42,393 nucleotides of DNA from Planoprotostelium fungivorum (Eukaryota; Evosea; Variosea; Cavosteliida; Cavosteliaceae): the NCBI GenBank assembly GCA_003024175.1, contig MDYQ01000227.1, forward strand, positions 1-42,393. Direction: 5' to 3'. The position numbers were made by a program, and so were the translations under genes. The notes under the pieces are model-generated. The model was not told the DNA's origin. It did not search any database and saw only the letters and a list, made by a program, of their open reading frames with translations. Positions within the stretch are counted from its first letter, which is position 1, and every line of letters begins with the position of its first letter. Below, one piece after another: positions 32,277-42,393 of this stretch.

Positions 32277-34528
32277 TCAACTGTACATTTGAGGAATGAG
32301 GCGGTGGTAACAGTGCATTCTATTGGTGGTTGGTACGCGTTTTGTCTGATTCATCTGATTCACCTCGCTCAAGAACATGTCTAGGTACTTCTGCAGGTGG
32401 TTCTTCTGTAGGTGGGAGTTGACACTATAGAAGATGGTGTACTCTGAGAGGTACAGCGGCTCGTTGAACACGATGTATACTCTCTTCCCCAGATCGTTCT
32501 CCACGCACAGACAATAATTCGATTCACTCATCTCTTTCAACTGGTATGATTCAGCATCACTCTGATGATGTGGGCACGAGCGATACCTTCTTTACCATGC
32601 TTGCATCCAGAGGGAAGGTGAAGTTTGCCTTGAGGACCCCCATCCTTGCCTGCTCAATGTTAATTGGAGAAATGAGGAGAGACCCACCAGAATCACTTGT
32701 GCCAAGACGGCCGACTGAGCCTTTCTATTCGACTGATTAAATTCAGGTATGTCCTCTGTGAAGAAAGCAGGGAGATTATCCCCAAAGGGGTGGTCTTTTC
32801 CCAAAATCCCGTTTGGTCCGCCCTCTGACAGCTGAGGATCGGAAAGGCTGTACAATCTCTGTAATCGTTAAGAAGATGCAAGTGTCTTATGGAATATCAT
32901 TCACCTGCAGCTTGGGAGAAGCAGCTCCCAATTTCTTCAAGGACTTTTCAAATGCTAGTTGGCTCTTTGTGGTGAAGATCTTATAGATCTGATGAATCTT
33001 ATGTATGTGCGGTTTACCGTTCTCTGCTGGCCGTGGTGTACTCTCGGCAAAGTGTGATTTCACGAATCTATATCACTTCAACAGAGCCACGGTGCATCAT
33101 TACCACCTATACTCTGGGTGACCTCTGTCGAGTCGGTAACAGATTTGTTGCGATTTGGGGGAGTAATGAGACAGCAGTAAGCTCAATTGTCGCCTTCGAT
33201 GATCTCTGGTTAGTTGCCGTAACTGGGTAAAGTGTCTCTCTTCCGACTGGAGAGTGTCAGCGGTGGTGAAGTCGAATAGCTCTCCCTACCTTCTGCTTGA
33301 TAGTCTCCGCCTCAATCCACTTGTCTGTGTCCAGCGAATGTCGCTTGACGGCAGCTGTGATGTTCTTCTCCAACTCCTTCCTGCGGCTCCATCGCGCCTC
33401 CGACTCGGTGGAATACCTCTGTAACATCTGGAAGATGTCATTCCCTTGATCAGTGCGTGACTGCGTGACCTTATTCCTCGCTTCTTCAATAGACATCTCC
33501 AAACCGGCGAAAGACTCCATCAATTGCTTCTTTGTCTCCACAGCTTTCTCCTCCAAGGATTTTCGCTTGTATTGGATGTTCTTGATTTGCTCCTTGCTAT
33601 CTCGCTTCAATTCGTCTAATTGATTGATGAAAGCAGCCATGTCTGAATTATATAACTCGGCGATACGTTCTACCTCTTCCTGTCGGACTAGCGTGGCATC
33701 TAAGATGTGAATTTGCTTGAGGTGGAAGATCATAAAGGTTCGATATCCCTCCTGACTGACCACTGGACAGGGAGGGAAGATATCATCATCAAACGAGAGA
33801 TCTGACAGATTTGAGAGGTGAAGTAGGGACCTTGCTGTGCTCTTCATCTCTTGGATCGGATTTCCCGAGAAGCAGAGCATCTCAATGCGGCTGCAGATCC
33901 ACCCCTCTTTCTCTGGTAGAGCCGTGATCTGATTGTCCTGGATCCACAGCTCTCGTAGATCTTTCAGAGAGGAGAGACCATCAACGTCAGTTATCTGATT
34001 GGAATATAACCACAGTCTCTGCAACTTTTGGCAGCTGCAAAACGTGAGCTTCAGACGCTTAATGAAGCTCACCTGTGCAACCCCTCCATCTTCTGTATTG
34101 TATTGTTGTACATATACAATTCCCTCAGCTCCGTTAGCTTAGACAGATTCTCTATCTTTGTGATGGACTGCTGGCACAAGTATAAGATTTGAAGAGAGGA
34201 GGCCAGGCCACCGAGTGAAGGAGGGACTACCGTCAGGCCATTCCCCACAAGAATCAATTTTCGGAGGTATCGAAAGGCACTCAGATCTTCTATCTCAGAG
34301 AATAAATCGAATACAAACTCGAGTTCAGTGCACTCATCATCTTCTTCATAATGCTCCGCGTATACCTCTTTCTAAAAAGGCTTCAGATCCTGCGCAGGTC
34401 TTACAAGAAAGACTCACGCAGACAGCAGTGCTCAAAACGATGGGAACAACCTCCACGTACTCTTCCTCTTCTTCCAGTTCTATTGGACGATCGTCTGCAG
34501 AGAGGTCTGGGGAATGGGGATCTGACAT
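32277..34528 (-). CDS. LRRC9-like leucine-rich-repeat protein
   Basis: Start ATG 34528 gives an acidic N terminus (DDRPIELEEEEEYVEVV), then four or more SDS22-type repeats: RYLRKLILVGNGLTVVPPSL, LQILYLCQQSITKIENLSKL, LRELYMYNNTIQKMEGL, LQRLWLYSNQITDVDGLSSL and LRELWIQDNQITALPE. An LRR cap (HLKQIHILDATLVRQEEVER) is followed by a long coiled coil (LDELKRDSKEQIKNIQYKRK). The C-terminal third continues over short introns with IHKIHQIYKIFTTKSQLAFE, RLYSLSDPQLSEGG, ARMGVLKANFTFPLDASM and KRVYIVFNEPLYLSEYTIFY. This LRR-coil-'LPEY' order resembles the first half of LRRC9. At about 620 residues it is less than half the animal length. LRRC9's role is poorly known. The stop is at 32277. Identification is by architecture and is tentative. 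Confidence 0.65.
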
Positions 34529-34680
34529 GGTTCTTCAATAAGCTAGATGAGCCGAAACCAATTTCGTCTCTGATGCGATGTGTTGGTGGTTGCCGGGTAA
34601 TTTGCTTTTTTCAGAACAACATCACATCGGCAAGCTTCCAGACTGGCAAAGAGCCACAACGTAGTCTACAGCTCTCCTGA

Positions 34681-37242
34681 ATGGCTGAACCATACCGAAT
34701 CATAGAAGGAAACGATGCTAAGGTAAGAGCAATCACTCCCATCTTGAATATTTGACACAGACTAGAAGCCCAACGTTGCGCCGACTGAGACAAAATCGCG
34801 AGCCCACTCACTTAGCTCCAACGATGGAGATGTCCAAGCGAAGGTGAAGAGGCCTCTTAATCGATCGCTCACTCTCTCATAGAAGCCGGTCAAACTAGAA
34901 CCAGCAAACATGAAAGAAAACAACAATCCTCTACGAACTACACCCAAGTGAGCCATCCGCATCTTCCAAATCATTCTTCACGTCTAAAAGACATCTATAC
35001 GAATCGACAGTAACCTCCATAGAACTGCTCGACGTTCGATCATTATGCATAGAACCGTTGGCTTTGACGCGCCCGCCAGTCCCCCTTCTGTGAGAATGGA
35101 TTTATCCCCGAGGAAGAAGCTCTCTGATGCTTCCGACTCTTCGGAAAATGAGAAGACGAGAAAGTTTAGCGTTGAGGGAGACCGTGTTGAAGATGATCGC
35201 TCTACAAGAACTGCTCAGGTAAAGGAGCCCATCAAAGCTGTCATCAACGAGAACGAGGAGGAGGTAGGATGATTCTTGTCATACTCTCATTGAAGAGAGC
35301 CAGAAAATCGAAGAAACAGATGTGAAACCAGCCTCCCACGTCAAAACAGAAGAGAAAGACACGAACATGATGATCAAAGATGCGATTCCAGCTTTACACG
35401 TCGAATCAGAACAGAAAGAGATATCACACATCAAGGTGGAACAGAAAGAGGACACCAAAATGGAAGGGAGAGAAGATCAACACGTTGAGAAGGAGCAGAA
35501 GATCGAAAAGACGAAGAGGGATACAGTTTCAGCTTCCCCCACCGTCAGCGAAGAAGAGAGTTCACACGCTAAGCAAGGAGATCGTTCGATGAGTCTCTCC
35601 CCCCAAATCATCATCAGTGGAGATGAAGTGACATCCCCTAGCATAGCTGTTACTTCACCTCCAACCGAAGGAAAGACATCAGAGGTACCAATGGTCCACC
35701 TCAGACGTGATACGAGTGAGTCCACTTGCATCCTCTCCACTGAGCGTAAAACAGTAGCGGAGCTGGGAGACAGCTTCCTGGTGGTCAGCAGTCGCATTCG
35801 TTCTCCCTCAACCTTACCTGGCTCCAGGGTGAGCCTCACACCGAGGAATCATCTGACAATTTCCAACAGAACATGTGTGATAGTGGAACTATTGCCGCAC
35901 CCATCGGTCCATCTCCCTCTGATACGATGATCGATGTCGTCTCACCACCAGAAATAACAACCCACACACCTCCACACAAGGAAGAGCAAACAAATGGTGA
36001 ACATCATCTACTGAGACCAGGAGTCAACACAAATCACCTGACCTCATCGCGACGTGAGACTGAGTCATCATTTTTCGTGATCGAACCTTCACAGATGATA
36101 AGGATCTGGAGCGTCTGAAGAGGGGCGTCTCTTTCACCCCAGGACTACAAGCCGCACAGAAGTCAATGCCCAATATGGACGCGCTATCATCTCTACAAGA
36201 CAGACCGAAGGTGAGTGCATCGAACATTGGACAGGCTCATTGTCCCAGTTGGAACGAAGGAAGACTGCGACACTGATGGATATGACCAATGGACACAACA
36301 AGGTGAGATCCATCGGTAGCTACTGCTGATCCATCCAGGACAAGGATCTAGATTCGAATGCCAACACACCGCAAACCGCTCGTTCACCCTCCACTCGCCT
36401 TCGAATCGCAAAATCTTTCACGTGAGTGGTAGAGACGATTCCGATCTGATGAGACAGAGCTCGCATCACCCGAAGAGCATCTACAGCTGCCACTCCTGCG
36501 GACACAATGACCGTACTCTGGCTTCACCCGAAGACCAACAAGATCCAACGGTTCGCTCTACCCTTTGGAAACATACAGATCGGCCGGAAGCACGAAGGGA
36601 ATCAGGTGAGTGAGAGAGACAGAGCACCTCTGAATCGTTCAGATCGTCGTACGTTCAAAGTACATCTCTCGTGCCCAGTGCCGCCTCCAACTGGCCAGCC
36701 TGGGAGGAGACAAACTTTTGAGAATCTTCGACTTGGAATCGACCACGGGGACCTTTGTGAATGGAGAGAAGTTGGACGCAGGGACCGGCAGGATACTCTT
36801 GCATGGGGATCGTCTCCGTCTGGGAAAGACTTTGATGTTGATCACCGGTGAGATGCTGTTGCGATGATGGGGCTGACGCTGGGTTTAGAGGAGAAGCTTC
36901 ACTTTACGAATCCCACGAAGCAAGGAATGGGATACAAGAAGAGCTCGAAGATGTTCACGAATTGGAAGAAGAAATACTACGTCCTCTTCAATCAAATTCT
37001 CTTCTGGTGGTCCAAAGAGAGTGAGGTGAGTCCGGGTGTCTCCACCGTCTGTACTCAGAATCATACAGAAGACGGAAGGCATGTATCCCCACGGGATGAT
37101 CGACCTGGATGGAGTGATGTTGGACGAAGAAGAGGCCAGGGGGATATCACTGACAACAACGAGTCGAGTGAGATACTCTCTTCGCTTCGAGACGGAAGAA
37201 GAGAGGAAGGGATGGGTGGAAGTCATCCGAGCTGCCAGCTGA
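34681..37242 (+). CDS. Large adaptor with FHA and PH domains
   Basis: Start ATG 34681 (MAEPYRIIEGNDAK) opens a gene of about 11 exons and roughly 700 residues. The first 450 or so are disordered and charged, rich in Glu, Lys and Ser/Thr, with repeated KxEQKE-type units (HVESEQKEISHIKVEQKED) and likely kinase sites (LERRKTATLMDM; RITRRASTAATP). An FHA domain follows (MTVLWLHPKTNKIQRFALPF; NIQIGRKHEGNQ; SRAQCRLQL; DLESTTGTFVNGEKLD; LHGDRLRLGK), a phosphothreonine-binding fold with its Arg, Ser-Arg and Asn-Gly residues in place. A PH domain closes the protein (KSSKMFTNWKKKYYVLFNQI; GMIDLDGVMLDEEE; RFETEEERKGWVEVIRAAS), suggesting lipid or protein binding. The stop is at 37242. I know no named family with this order apart from kinesin-3 motors, and no motor is present here. 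Confidence 0.8.
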
Positions 37243-37398
37243 CGAGGCCACTTTTTGGAACCAAGGAATTCCACAAGCAGACAAAGCTGGCATGTAGGAG
37301 GAAGAAAGACGTGTGGAAAGGACTCTTTTATAAAATCGAAGTGTCGCCCGTGACAGATCTCTGCAGATGGAACCAAAACGACCGAGATTTCCAGGGAG

Positions 37399-38234
37399 AT
37401 GAAGTGGTTGTGATAGATCACACCCCAAGCCACAGACAAGCTTGGCGGAGTTGCTCAATACAACTCCGGGAACTCCGCGACAGGTGGGCTATTGCAATTC
37501 GACGAGCGGTCAGTCTTCAGCACTCCCCTCTTTGCGGAGATTTACCATTATCAAAACACCTTCCGAGCCAGGGGGTCACATTCAACGAGACGAACAACAC
37601 GACGCAAAGATGATGGTTCCAGAGAGTCTACGCCAACAGATGATGCCCACCTTTGAGGAAGAGGCAGTCATGTGCAGGAGAAAGAAACAAGCGTGCGTGC
37701 ATCACAGTCTGAGTGGTTGACTGATATACCCGTAGCAGCCACAAGATCACAGAGCAGAAGGGGAGACAGCGAATCAACATGCAAATCAACGACCTGAAGA
37801 ACCTACTCCCTGAGTGCAAGTCAGTCGTGACGACTAAGGCAGCCATTTTGGAGTGTGCTGTGATTTGCCTCAAGAGGTTAAGGGAGACCGTACAGTCGAT
37901 GGAGAGCGACAACTACACAATGCAGAGGGAGAACGCCCTGCTCAAGGAACAGGTCGGCCGCCTTCGAAACTTCAAGCCAGAGACACAACCCCACCCATCC
38001 AATCTGCAGGGGTTTGTCAAGGACGAGCCCTCTACAGAGTGCTTCTCGGACGAATACTCCTTCGACGAGCTCGAGTTCGACAGTCCAATAACTGGATTAG
38101 AGGAGGACTTCACCTCAGTCCCCGCCAGTGGACTGGACTTCAGTCACTTTAGGATGATAGAGGGATCAGATCTGTCTTTTTCTTCCCTCTTCGAAGTAGA
38201 AGATGTCACCCCCAAAAGGATGAAGCTGCTGTAG
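37399..38234 (+). CDS. bHLH transcription factor
   Basis: A probable E-box-binding regulator of about 245 residues. The preferred start is ATG 37399 with a six-base coding exon, a 32-nt intron, then SLAELLNTTPGTPRQ; an upstream start cannot be excluded. A polar region leads, over an intron at about 37692-37736, to the basic region and helix-loop-helix: RRKKQASHKITEQKGRQRIN, MQINDLKNLLPECKSVVTTK, AAILECAVICLKRLRETVQS. A leucine-zipper-like continuation follows (ENALLKEQVGRLRNF), so it is bHLH-ZIP-like (USF/MITF style). The His, Glu and Arg contact positions of E-box binders are present. The C terminus is acidic and aromatic (DEYSFDELEFDSPITGLEED; FSSLFEVEDV), typical of an activation domain, ending KRMKLL at 38234. 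Confidence 0.82.
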
Positions 38235-38417
38235 AGACGGTCGAGGGACAAAGGAATATATGTAAGATACTATGAGGAGTGCATCGAGAATAGAGAAAGA
38301 GGAACGTTCCTTGTGTTGATAAACAGTAGAGACGACGTAGATGACATTATTCGATGTACGAACGTCGTGACAATGAAGGTGATGGAAGAATAGGAGAATC
38401 TGCACACAGCCTGCAAT

Positions 38418-39034
38418 TTATGGGAGATTGTCCCTCAAGTATTCTACAAGATGCTCTGTCTTCCATCCATCGATCCTGTTTGAGAATGAGCTCGAGGAGG
38501 AACGGATGAGACTCACTTGAGAGATTCAACAGTACCCTCAGAGTTGACCAGTTGGAGTGTGGGATCAGAATAAGCTCTGTACTGGTGGGTATTAGCCAAG
38601 GTAATTTGAAGAGCTGTCACCTCTACTTGCAACCTGGGGAAGTCTTTGGCGTTACGATTGATGAACGTCTCAATGTGTGGATAGCGCTCCACTTTCCACT
38701 TGCATATGATCAACTTTCCTTCCGCAAAAGAGTTGTTCTAATGGTAATGAATCAGCTCGGTGAACTTTGATCATGTGTATCACCTTCGCACCAGATTCGG
38801 ACTGTCGATCGCAACAAGATAGACAATCATCGTATAATGCTGCTCTTTTTAGTGGAGTAATTCAGGATCTCAAGACTCACTTGCGTCTTTTACGAACGTC
38901 TTCAAGTCTTCACACTTGGAGCAGCTGACGTGATCGAATCCCAATTCGAGACAGCTCTGTTCTGCTACGACCACAGATGCGGATAGACAATAAATTGCAA
39001 TAACTACCAATAGAGATGCTGTTCTCCCTCTCAT
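38418..39034 (-). CDS. SELENOF: SELENOF (Sep15) homologue with Trp at the selenocysteine site
   Basis: A secretory-pathway thioredoxin-like protein; animal SELENOF binds UGGT in ER glycoprotein folding. From ATG 39034 there is a signal peptide (RTASLLVVIAIYCLSASVVV), then the Cys-rich UGGT-binding part (CLELGFDHVSCSKCEDLKTF; LYDDCLSCCDRQSE) and the redox domain (KLIICKWKVERYPHIETFIN; FPRLQVEYRAYSDPTLQLVN; WKTEHLVEYLRDNLP). Four introns of about 38-46 nt restore a length of about 150. Human SELENOF has Cys-Gly-Sec at the active site; here it is Cys-Lys-Trp, the Trp codon being TGG at 38696-38698. So neither Sec (TGA) nor Cys is encoded, and thiol-redox activity of the usual kind seems lost. 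No SECIS-like hairpin was evident downstream. Confidence 0.86.
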
Positions 39035-39129
39035 GTTGTGTGCGTCACTGAATAATAAAAATGACTGAAAAATCGAATAAATTGCAGATTTTTCTCCCCA
39101 GCTGATGTGCACATCAGGCCTCGTAAAAG
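39035..39129. promoter_or_regulatory. 95-bp bidirectional promoter, SELENOF/MOB1
   Basis: Only 95 bp separate the two start codons, which face apart, so both promoters and 5' UTRs must fit here. The segment is AT-rich near SELENOF (AATAATAAAAATGACTG). Co-regulation of the two genes is inference. Confidence 0.6.
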
Positions 39130-40294
39130 ATGAGCTTCTTTGGACTGTGAGTGACGTTTAGTTTCAATTCAGATATCATTATATCCATCGTCTCTTGAGC
39201 CGTATCTATCTCGTCGTTACAATACATCCAACATCTTGCGCACTTAATGCATATCATGGTATTATCGAACCGTATATGACGTTTTTATCACTCACCATAT
39301 AATAATCTTTTGAATCTGAAGTGAAATCAGAAACAAGAACAAACAACAAGTGAAAACAAAGAAGACAGAGGACACGAAACAATATCAATTGAAGCAATAT
39401 GCTGAAGCAACACTAGGGAGTGGTAATCTCCGCCAAGCGGTTCGATTGCCAGAAGGAGAAGATCTGAACGAATGGCTCGCCGTGAATAGTGAGCACCTCC
39501 TTTCGGTTCGTCCGATCGATTCGCGCTGACGTGCAACGTACAGCTGTCGACTTCTTCAATCAAATACACATGCTCTACGGAACGATCACCGAGTTCTGTA
39601 CTCCTCAGGCTTGTCCTGTCATGTCCGCCGGTCCAAAGTGAGCTCATTCTCATCTGTTTCCCTCATCTTCATCGTCCCCCACACGCCATACATCATCATC
39701 CTGCGAGATACTGAAGAGAGAAGGTATGAATATCACTGGGCAGATGGAACGACGATAAAGAAAGCCGTCAAGTTGGATGCACCTCATTACGTAGACGCTC
39801 TGATGCATTGGGTTCAATCGCACCTCGACGATGAGAACATCTTTCCCTCGAAAATAGGTCCTTCTCCTCTCTACTCTCTCCTCTATCTACTCTCTACCCT
39901 ATCTCTCCTCTCTCCTCTATCTACTCTCTACTCTATCTCTCCTCTCTGCTCCATCACACATACAACCCGTATTAGACGATAAGAAGATGAGACGACTCAC
40001 GTGTAGCAGGAATACCGTTCCCAAAATCGTTTCAGACGTCAGTGAAGAACATCTTTAAGAGATTATTCCGAGTATACGCACACATCTATCACTCTCACTT
40101 CAACAAGATCGTCAGCTTGGGAGAAGAGGCTCATTTAAACACGTCATTCAAAGTGATCCATCCGTGTGATGCACGTGACTGATCGTGTGCAGCACTTTAT
40201 ATACTTTGTACAAGAATTTCAATTGGTGGAGAAGAAAGAGCTGGCACCTCTACAAGAACTGATCACTCAACTGATGAATAGAACACCCGAATAA
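39130..40294 (+). CDS. MOB1: MOB1 kinase activator
   Basis: The co-activator of NDR/LATS kinases in Hippo/mitotic-exit signalling. A 17-nt coding exon (MSFFGL, from 39130) is followed by an unusually long intron (39147-39321, 175 nt). Then come [134 protein letters not shown] and [18 protein letters not shown]. The zinc ligands (Cys-x4-Cys and His-x4-His) are intact. About 210 residues, family length. A CT-rich low-complexity intron lies near 39.86-39.97 kb. The stop at 40292-40294 sits inside GAATAAATT, overlapping the poly(A) signal. Confidence 0.96.
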
Positions 40295-40309
40295 ATTGCC
40301 TAGATCGTA

Positions 40310-40445
40310 CGACTGTCTCATCATCTCTCTCATACTCCATCTCTCTCTTCATCTCTCTCATACTCCATCTCTCTCTTCATCTCTCTATTCATCTCTCTCA
40401 TACTCCATCTCTCTCTTCATCTCTCTCATCATCTCTCTCATACTC
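40310..40445. repeat. CT-rich minisatellite between MOB1 and the hydrolase gene
   Basis: About four imperfect copies of a 28-nt unit built from CATCTCTCTCATACTC plus CATCTCTCTCTT lie in the 221-bp spacer between convergent gene ends. It resembles, but is not the same as, the CT-rich tract in the MOB1 intron near 39.9 kb. Confidence 0.75.
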
Positions 40446-40515
40446 CTTGTCATTTCTTCACTGAGAAAGGAGCGAACATCCGTTTATTATCCAAGTTGGA
40501 TATCATGTCCACTCT

Positions 40516-41587
40516 CTACAATGAATTCAAGAATTGCACACAACTGCGGAAACATTTCTCCTTTCCCTCCTTGACGTCCCTCTGGCTGAGGTCACCTCTC
40601 ACAGCAAATCCGTGCACTTGTCCGGGGTAGATGTTCACTTGGTAAGTGATCTTCATCTTCGACAGTACCTTCATCGCATGAGAACGGATGTATACACCTG
40701 CTCACCTCTCTGGCATCGTTGGCTGCTTTATCGTCGAAGAAGCTATCCAGGGCACCCACTTGGAGGGAATAGGGCTTGGTCAACTTCTCTAAGATCTTAC
40801 CATCCACACCTGCAGGATGACAGGCGATGGCTGCGTCCACTTTGGTTCCTGCCTCGTTCACTCTCAGCACTCAAATTCAATCTCACCCTCTTGAGCCAAA
40901 ACGGTGGAATGGTATCCACCCCAGCAGAAACCGATGACAAACAAGGAACCTGAAAGACGTTCAGAGGGGAAGGAGATTGAAGTAGAAGAGGGGGAGTAAA
41001 GTAGAAGAGAGAGAATTGAGTAGAAGGATGAATTACTCGTTTGAGGATCGGACCAGATGGAATCAATGACCTTGTCCATGAGAGGTCTTACAACCGACTC
41101 TCTGTGCTTGACAGACCACACTCCAAATTGAGCCATGGTAGGTCCTTTGTCAATGACCTGCAGATGGCTCAGAAGAGATCCTTCCATTATCTCTCACCGT
41201 TTCGATCAGACCCTCTGCTTTGGGATCCGAGGGGAGTGGTGCGATCACCTTCAAGTGCTCGATCGGGAAAGAGTCGTTCTGCATTGAATTAACTTTCTGT
41301 CTTACGAGATGCTCACCTCAAAGAAGTCGGGGACGTATACGTAGAAGCCCTCTTTAGCGTATTCGTCTGCGAGAAGTCTGGCATTCTGAAAAGGATTACC
41401 ATCTCACGGAAGCTCTCTCGCTCACCGATATCTCCCAACCAAAGATGTCAGTGATGAATAACAGGCTCTTCTTTTTGTTTCCATCTCGGGGCTTGGCGAC
41501 GTAACAAGGTAGTTCGCCTACTGTCGTGACTTGTCCAGTTGGCGTTCCGGCGTGGAGGTGTCCTGTTACACAATTTTCGCAAGACAT
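40516..41587 (-). CDS. Dienelactone hydrolase-family alpha/beta hydrolase
   Basis: A soluble serine/cysteine-type hydrolase of the DLH family, likely cytosolic. From ATG 41587 the order is MSCENCVTGHLHAGTPTGQV, ELPCYVAKPRDGNKKKSLLF, ITDIFGWEI, NARLLADEYAKEGFYVYVPD and FFE. After a variable helical region comes the nucleophile elbow GSLFVIGFCWGG (catalytic Cys as in bacterial DLH), then AAIACHPAGVDGKILEKL and LQVGALDSFFDDKAANDARE (acid residue), and VNIYPGQVHGFAVRGDLSQR with the catalytic His. It ends at 40516 after FRSCVQFLNSL. Six or seven introns give about 250 residues, the usual size. The N-terminal Cys-rich start and F-G-W block match eukaryotic DLH/CMBL-like proteins. The substrate cannot be told from sequence. 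Confidence 0.9.
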
Positions 41588-42393
41588 GTGTTGTGTTATG
41601 TGAGGTCTCTTGTGGTTCGGGTTCTTGTTTGTGTTGTGGCGCAAGAGTTCATTATTTCCGTGGATTTCACAAGGATCTCCCGTGCGGCTTTTTCTACAAG
41701 ATAGGCGTGGTGGCAGTTTTTTAAATATTTTTAATATTTAACCCTTGAGCAGATTACTTGGCCACCAAATCTAGACAATCACACACGACGAGCGATCTTC
41801 TAAGTGTTGTAATACTCGGTGAAGTGATCGACGTCTTCGCGTCATCCATCAACCCACGTCCGATTTTCATCCTGTGTCAGCTTCATCGTCCCTTGTCATC
41901 GTTCCATCGTCACATCATCATCGTTTCGCCGCATCGTCACATCACCACAGGCGTCTCACACCACGGTGCACAGTAATACTCTGCGTATGATACTTTCAAT
42001 CAAATCTAGGGTATTGGGCCACATGTGAATCGAGGTTGCGATCGTGAGATGATGACGTCAGCTGGGTGATATTTCATTTGATTACAGGCAATTGAGATGT
42101 ACTTTTTTTCACCCATGACGTCCTCCTCTTCAGCACCGTCACCCGCATATATTCGAACTAGATTGTAGATTGTAAAAGGATTAAATCGAATGGGTTATTT
42201 AATCCGCTTAAAAGCTAATCCCTCTACAACGATGAACAACCTGCACTTTCTGTGGGTCATTGTTGGAAGGACTGTACATATTGGACCATTGAGAAAAAAC
42301 GAGAACGCGTAGGAATCAGCAAATGCCAAAGTGGATGTAATTAATAAAGATGGTACAATCTTGTTGAGTTATTATGCAGAATTGGTGAAACAA
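41588..42393. other. Window end, no supported gene
   Basis: About 800 bp upstream of the hydrolase gene. The part to about 41.75 kb is probably its promoter and 5' UTR and has an AT-rich block (TTAAATATTTTTAATATTTAA near 41723). A 72-codon plus-strand ORF at 41758-41976 is His/Ser-rich and looks random. An AATAAA lies on the plus strand near 42342, which could end or belong to a transcript beyond the window. No RNA gene is visible. Confidence 0.4.

Noticed and set aside
34611-34974. Two minus-strand ORFs resembling a small hydrophobic protein
   Set aside because: The plus strand here splices into a clean run of FHA-PH exons with canonical introns; the minus ORFs do not join in frame.
40310-40445. 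Regularly spaced repeats that could suggest a CRISPR-like array
   Set aside because: The units are contiguous, CT-rich and imperfect without unique spacers, and the genome is eukaryotic; it is a minisatellite.
1-42393. Transposons, viral insertions or polyketide/NRPS-type clusters
   Set aside because: I saw no transposase, reverse transcriptase, capsid or large synthase motifs in any reading frame, and no long terminal or inverted repeats.

Overview
The window is nuclear DNA from a unicellular eukaryote. Nearly every gene is broken by very short spliceosomal introns, mostly 31-80 nt, with GTGAG/GTAAG donors and CAG/TAG acceptors. Stop codons often overlap or lie close to an AATAAA signal. 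The genetic code reads as standard. The mix of genes (ARP3, Sec61 alpha, MOB1, BRCC36, an HPS4-like protein, FUS-like, type-B-ARR-like GARP factors, TBC-TLDc, a sacsin-like fragment) fits an amoebozoan, perhaps a protosteloid amoeba. That assignment is inference; no marker gene here proves it. All gene models were spliced by eye, so outer limits are firmer than individual exon ends.

Layout. 1-2.4 kb: a 3'-cut unknown gene (-) and an orphan zinc-ribbon-like gene (+). 2.4-9.4 kb: three minus-strand genes, an OSCA/CSC1/TMEM63 channel (with an assembly join inside it), serine palmitoyltransferase subunit 1 and WDR92. 9.6-13.4 kb: a FUS/TAF15-like RNA-binding protein (-) back to back with ARP3 (+). 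13.5-15.7 kb: an HPS4-like BLOC-3 subunit (+). 16.1-19.5 kb: Sec61 alpha (-) and an unrecognised membrane protein (-). 19.6-22.4 kb: an inositol polyphosphate kinase lying between two paralogous GARP transcription factors, all on the minus strand. 22.7-25.9 kb: BRCC36 (+), a glycosylated two-pass membrane protein (-) and a helicase-associated-domain protein (+). 26-27.2 kb: ribonucleotide reductase small subunit (+) with E2F-like sites. 27.5-29.8 kb: a sacsin-like gene lacking its ATPase start (+). 29.85-32.2 kb: a TBC-TLDc protein (+). 32.3-34.5 kb: an LRRC9-like leucine-rich-repeat protein (-). 34.7-37.2 kb: a large FHA-PH adaptor (+). 37.4-38.2 kb: a bHLH factor (+). 38.4-40.3 kb: a SELENOF homologue (-) and MOB1 (+) fired from one 95-bp spacer. 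40.5-41.6 kb: a dienelactone hydrolase-family protein (-). The last 0.8 kb holds no gene I can support.

There is no operon logic and most genes are housekeeping. ER/secretory functions recur (Sec61 alpha, SPT1, SELENOF, the two membrane proteins), as do membrane-traffic regulators (HPS4, TBC-TLDc) and growth or cell-cycle genes (RNR2, MOB1). The observations most worth a second look are the SELENOF homologue with Trp at the selenocysteine position, the kinase flanked by two GARP factors, the FUS-type C-terminal nuclear signal, the sacsin fragment, the FHA-PH architecture, and the duplicated segment beside the single N.
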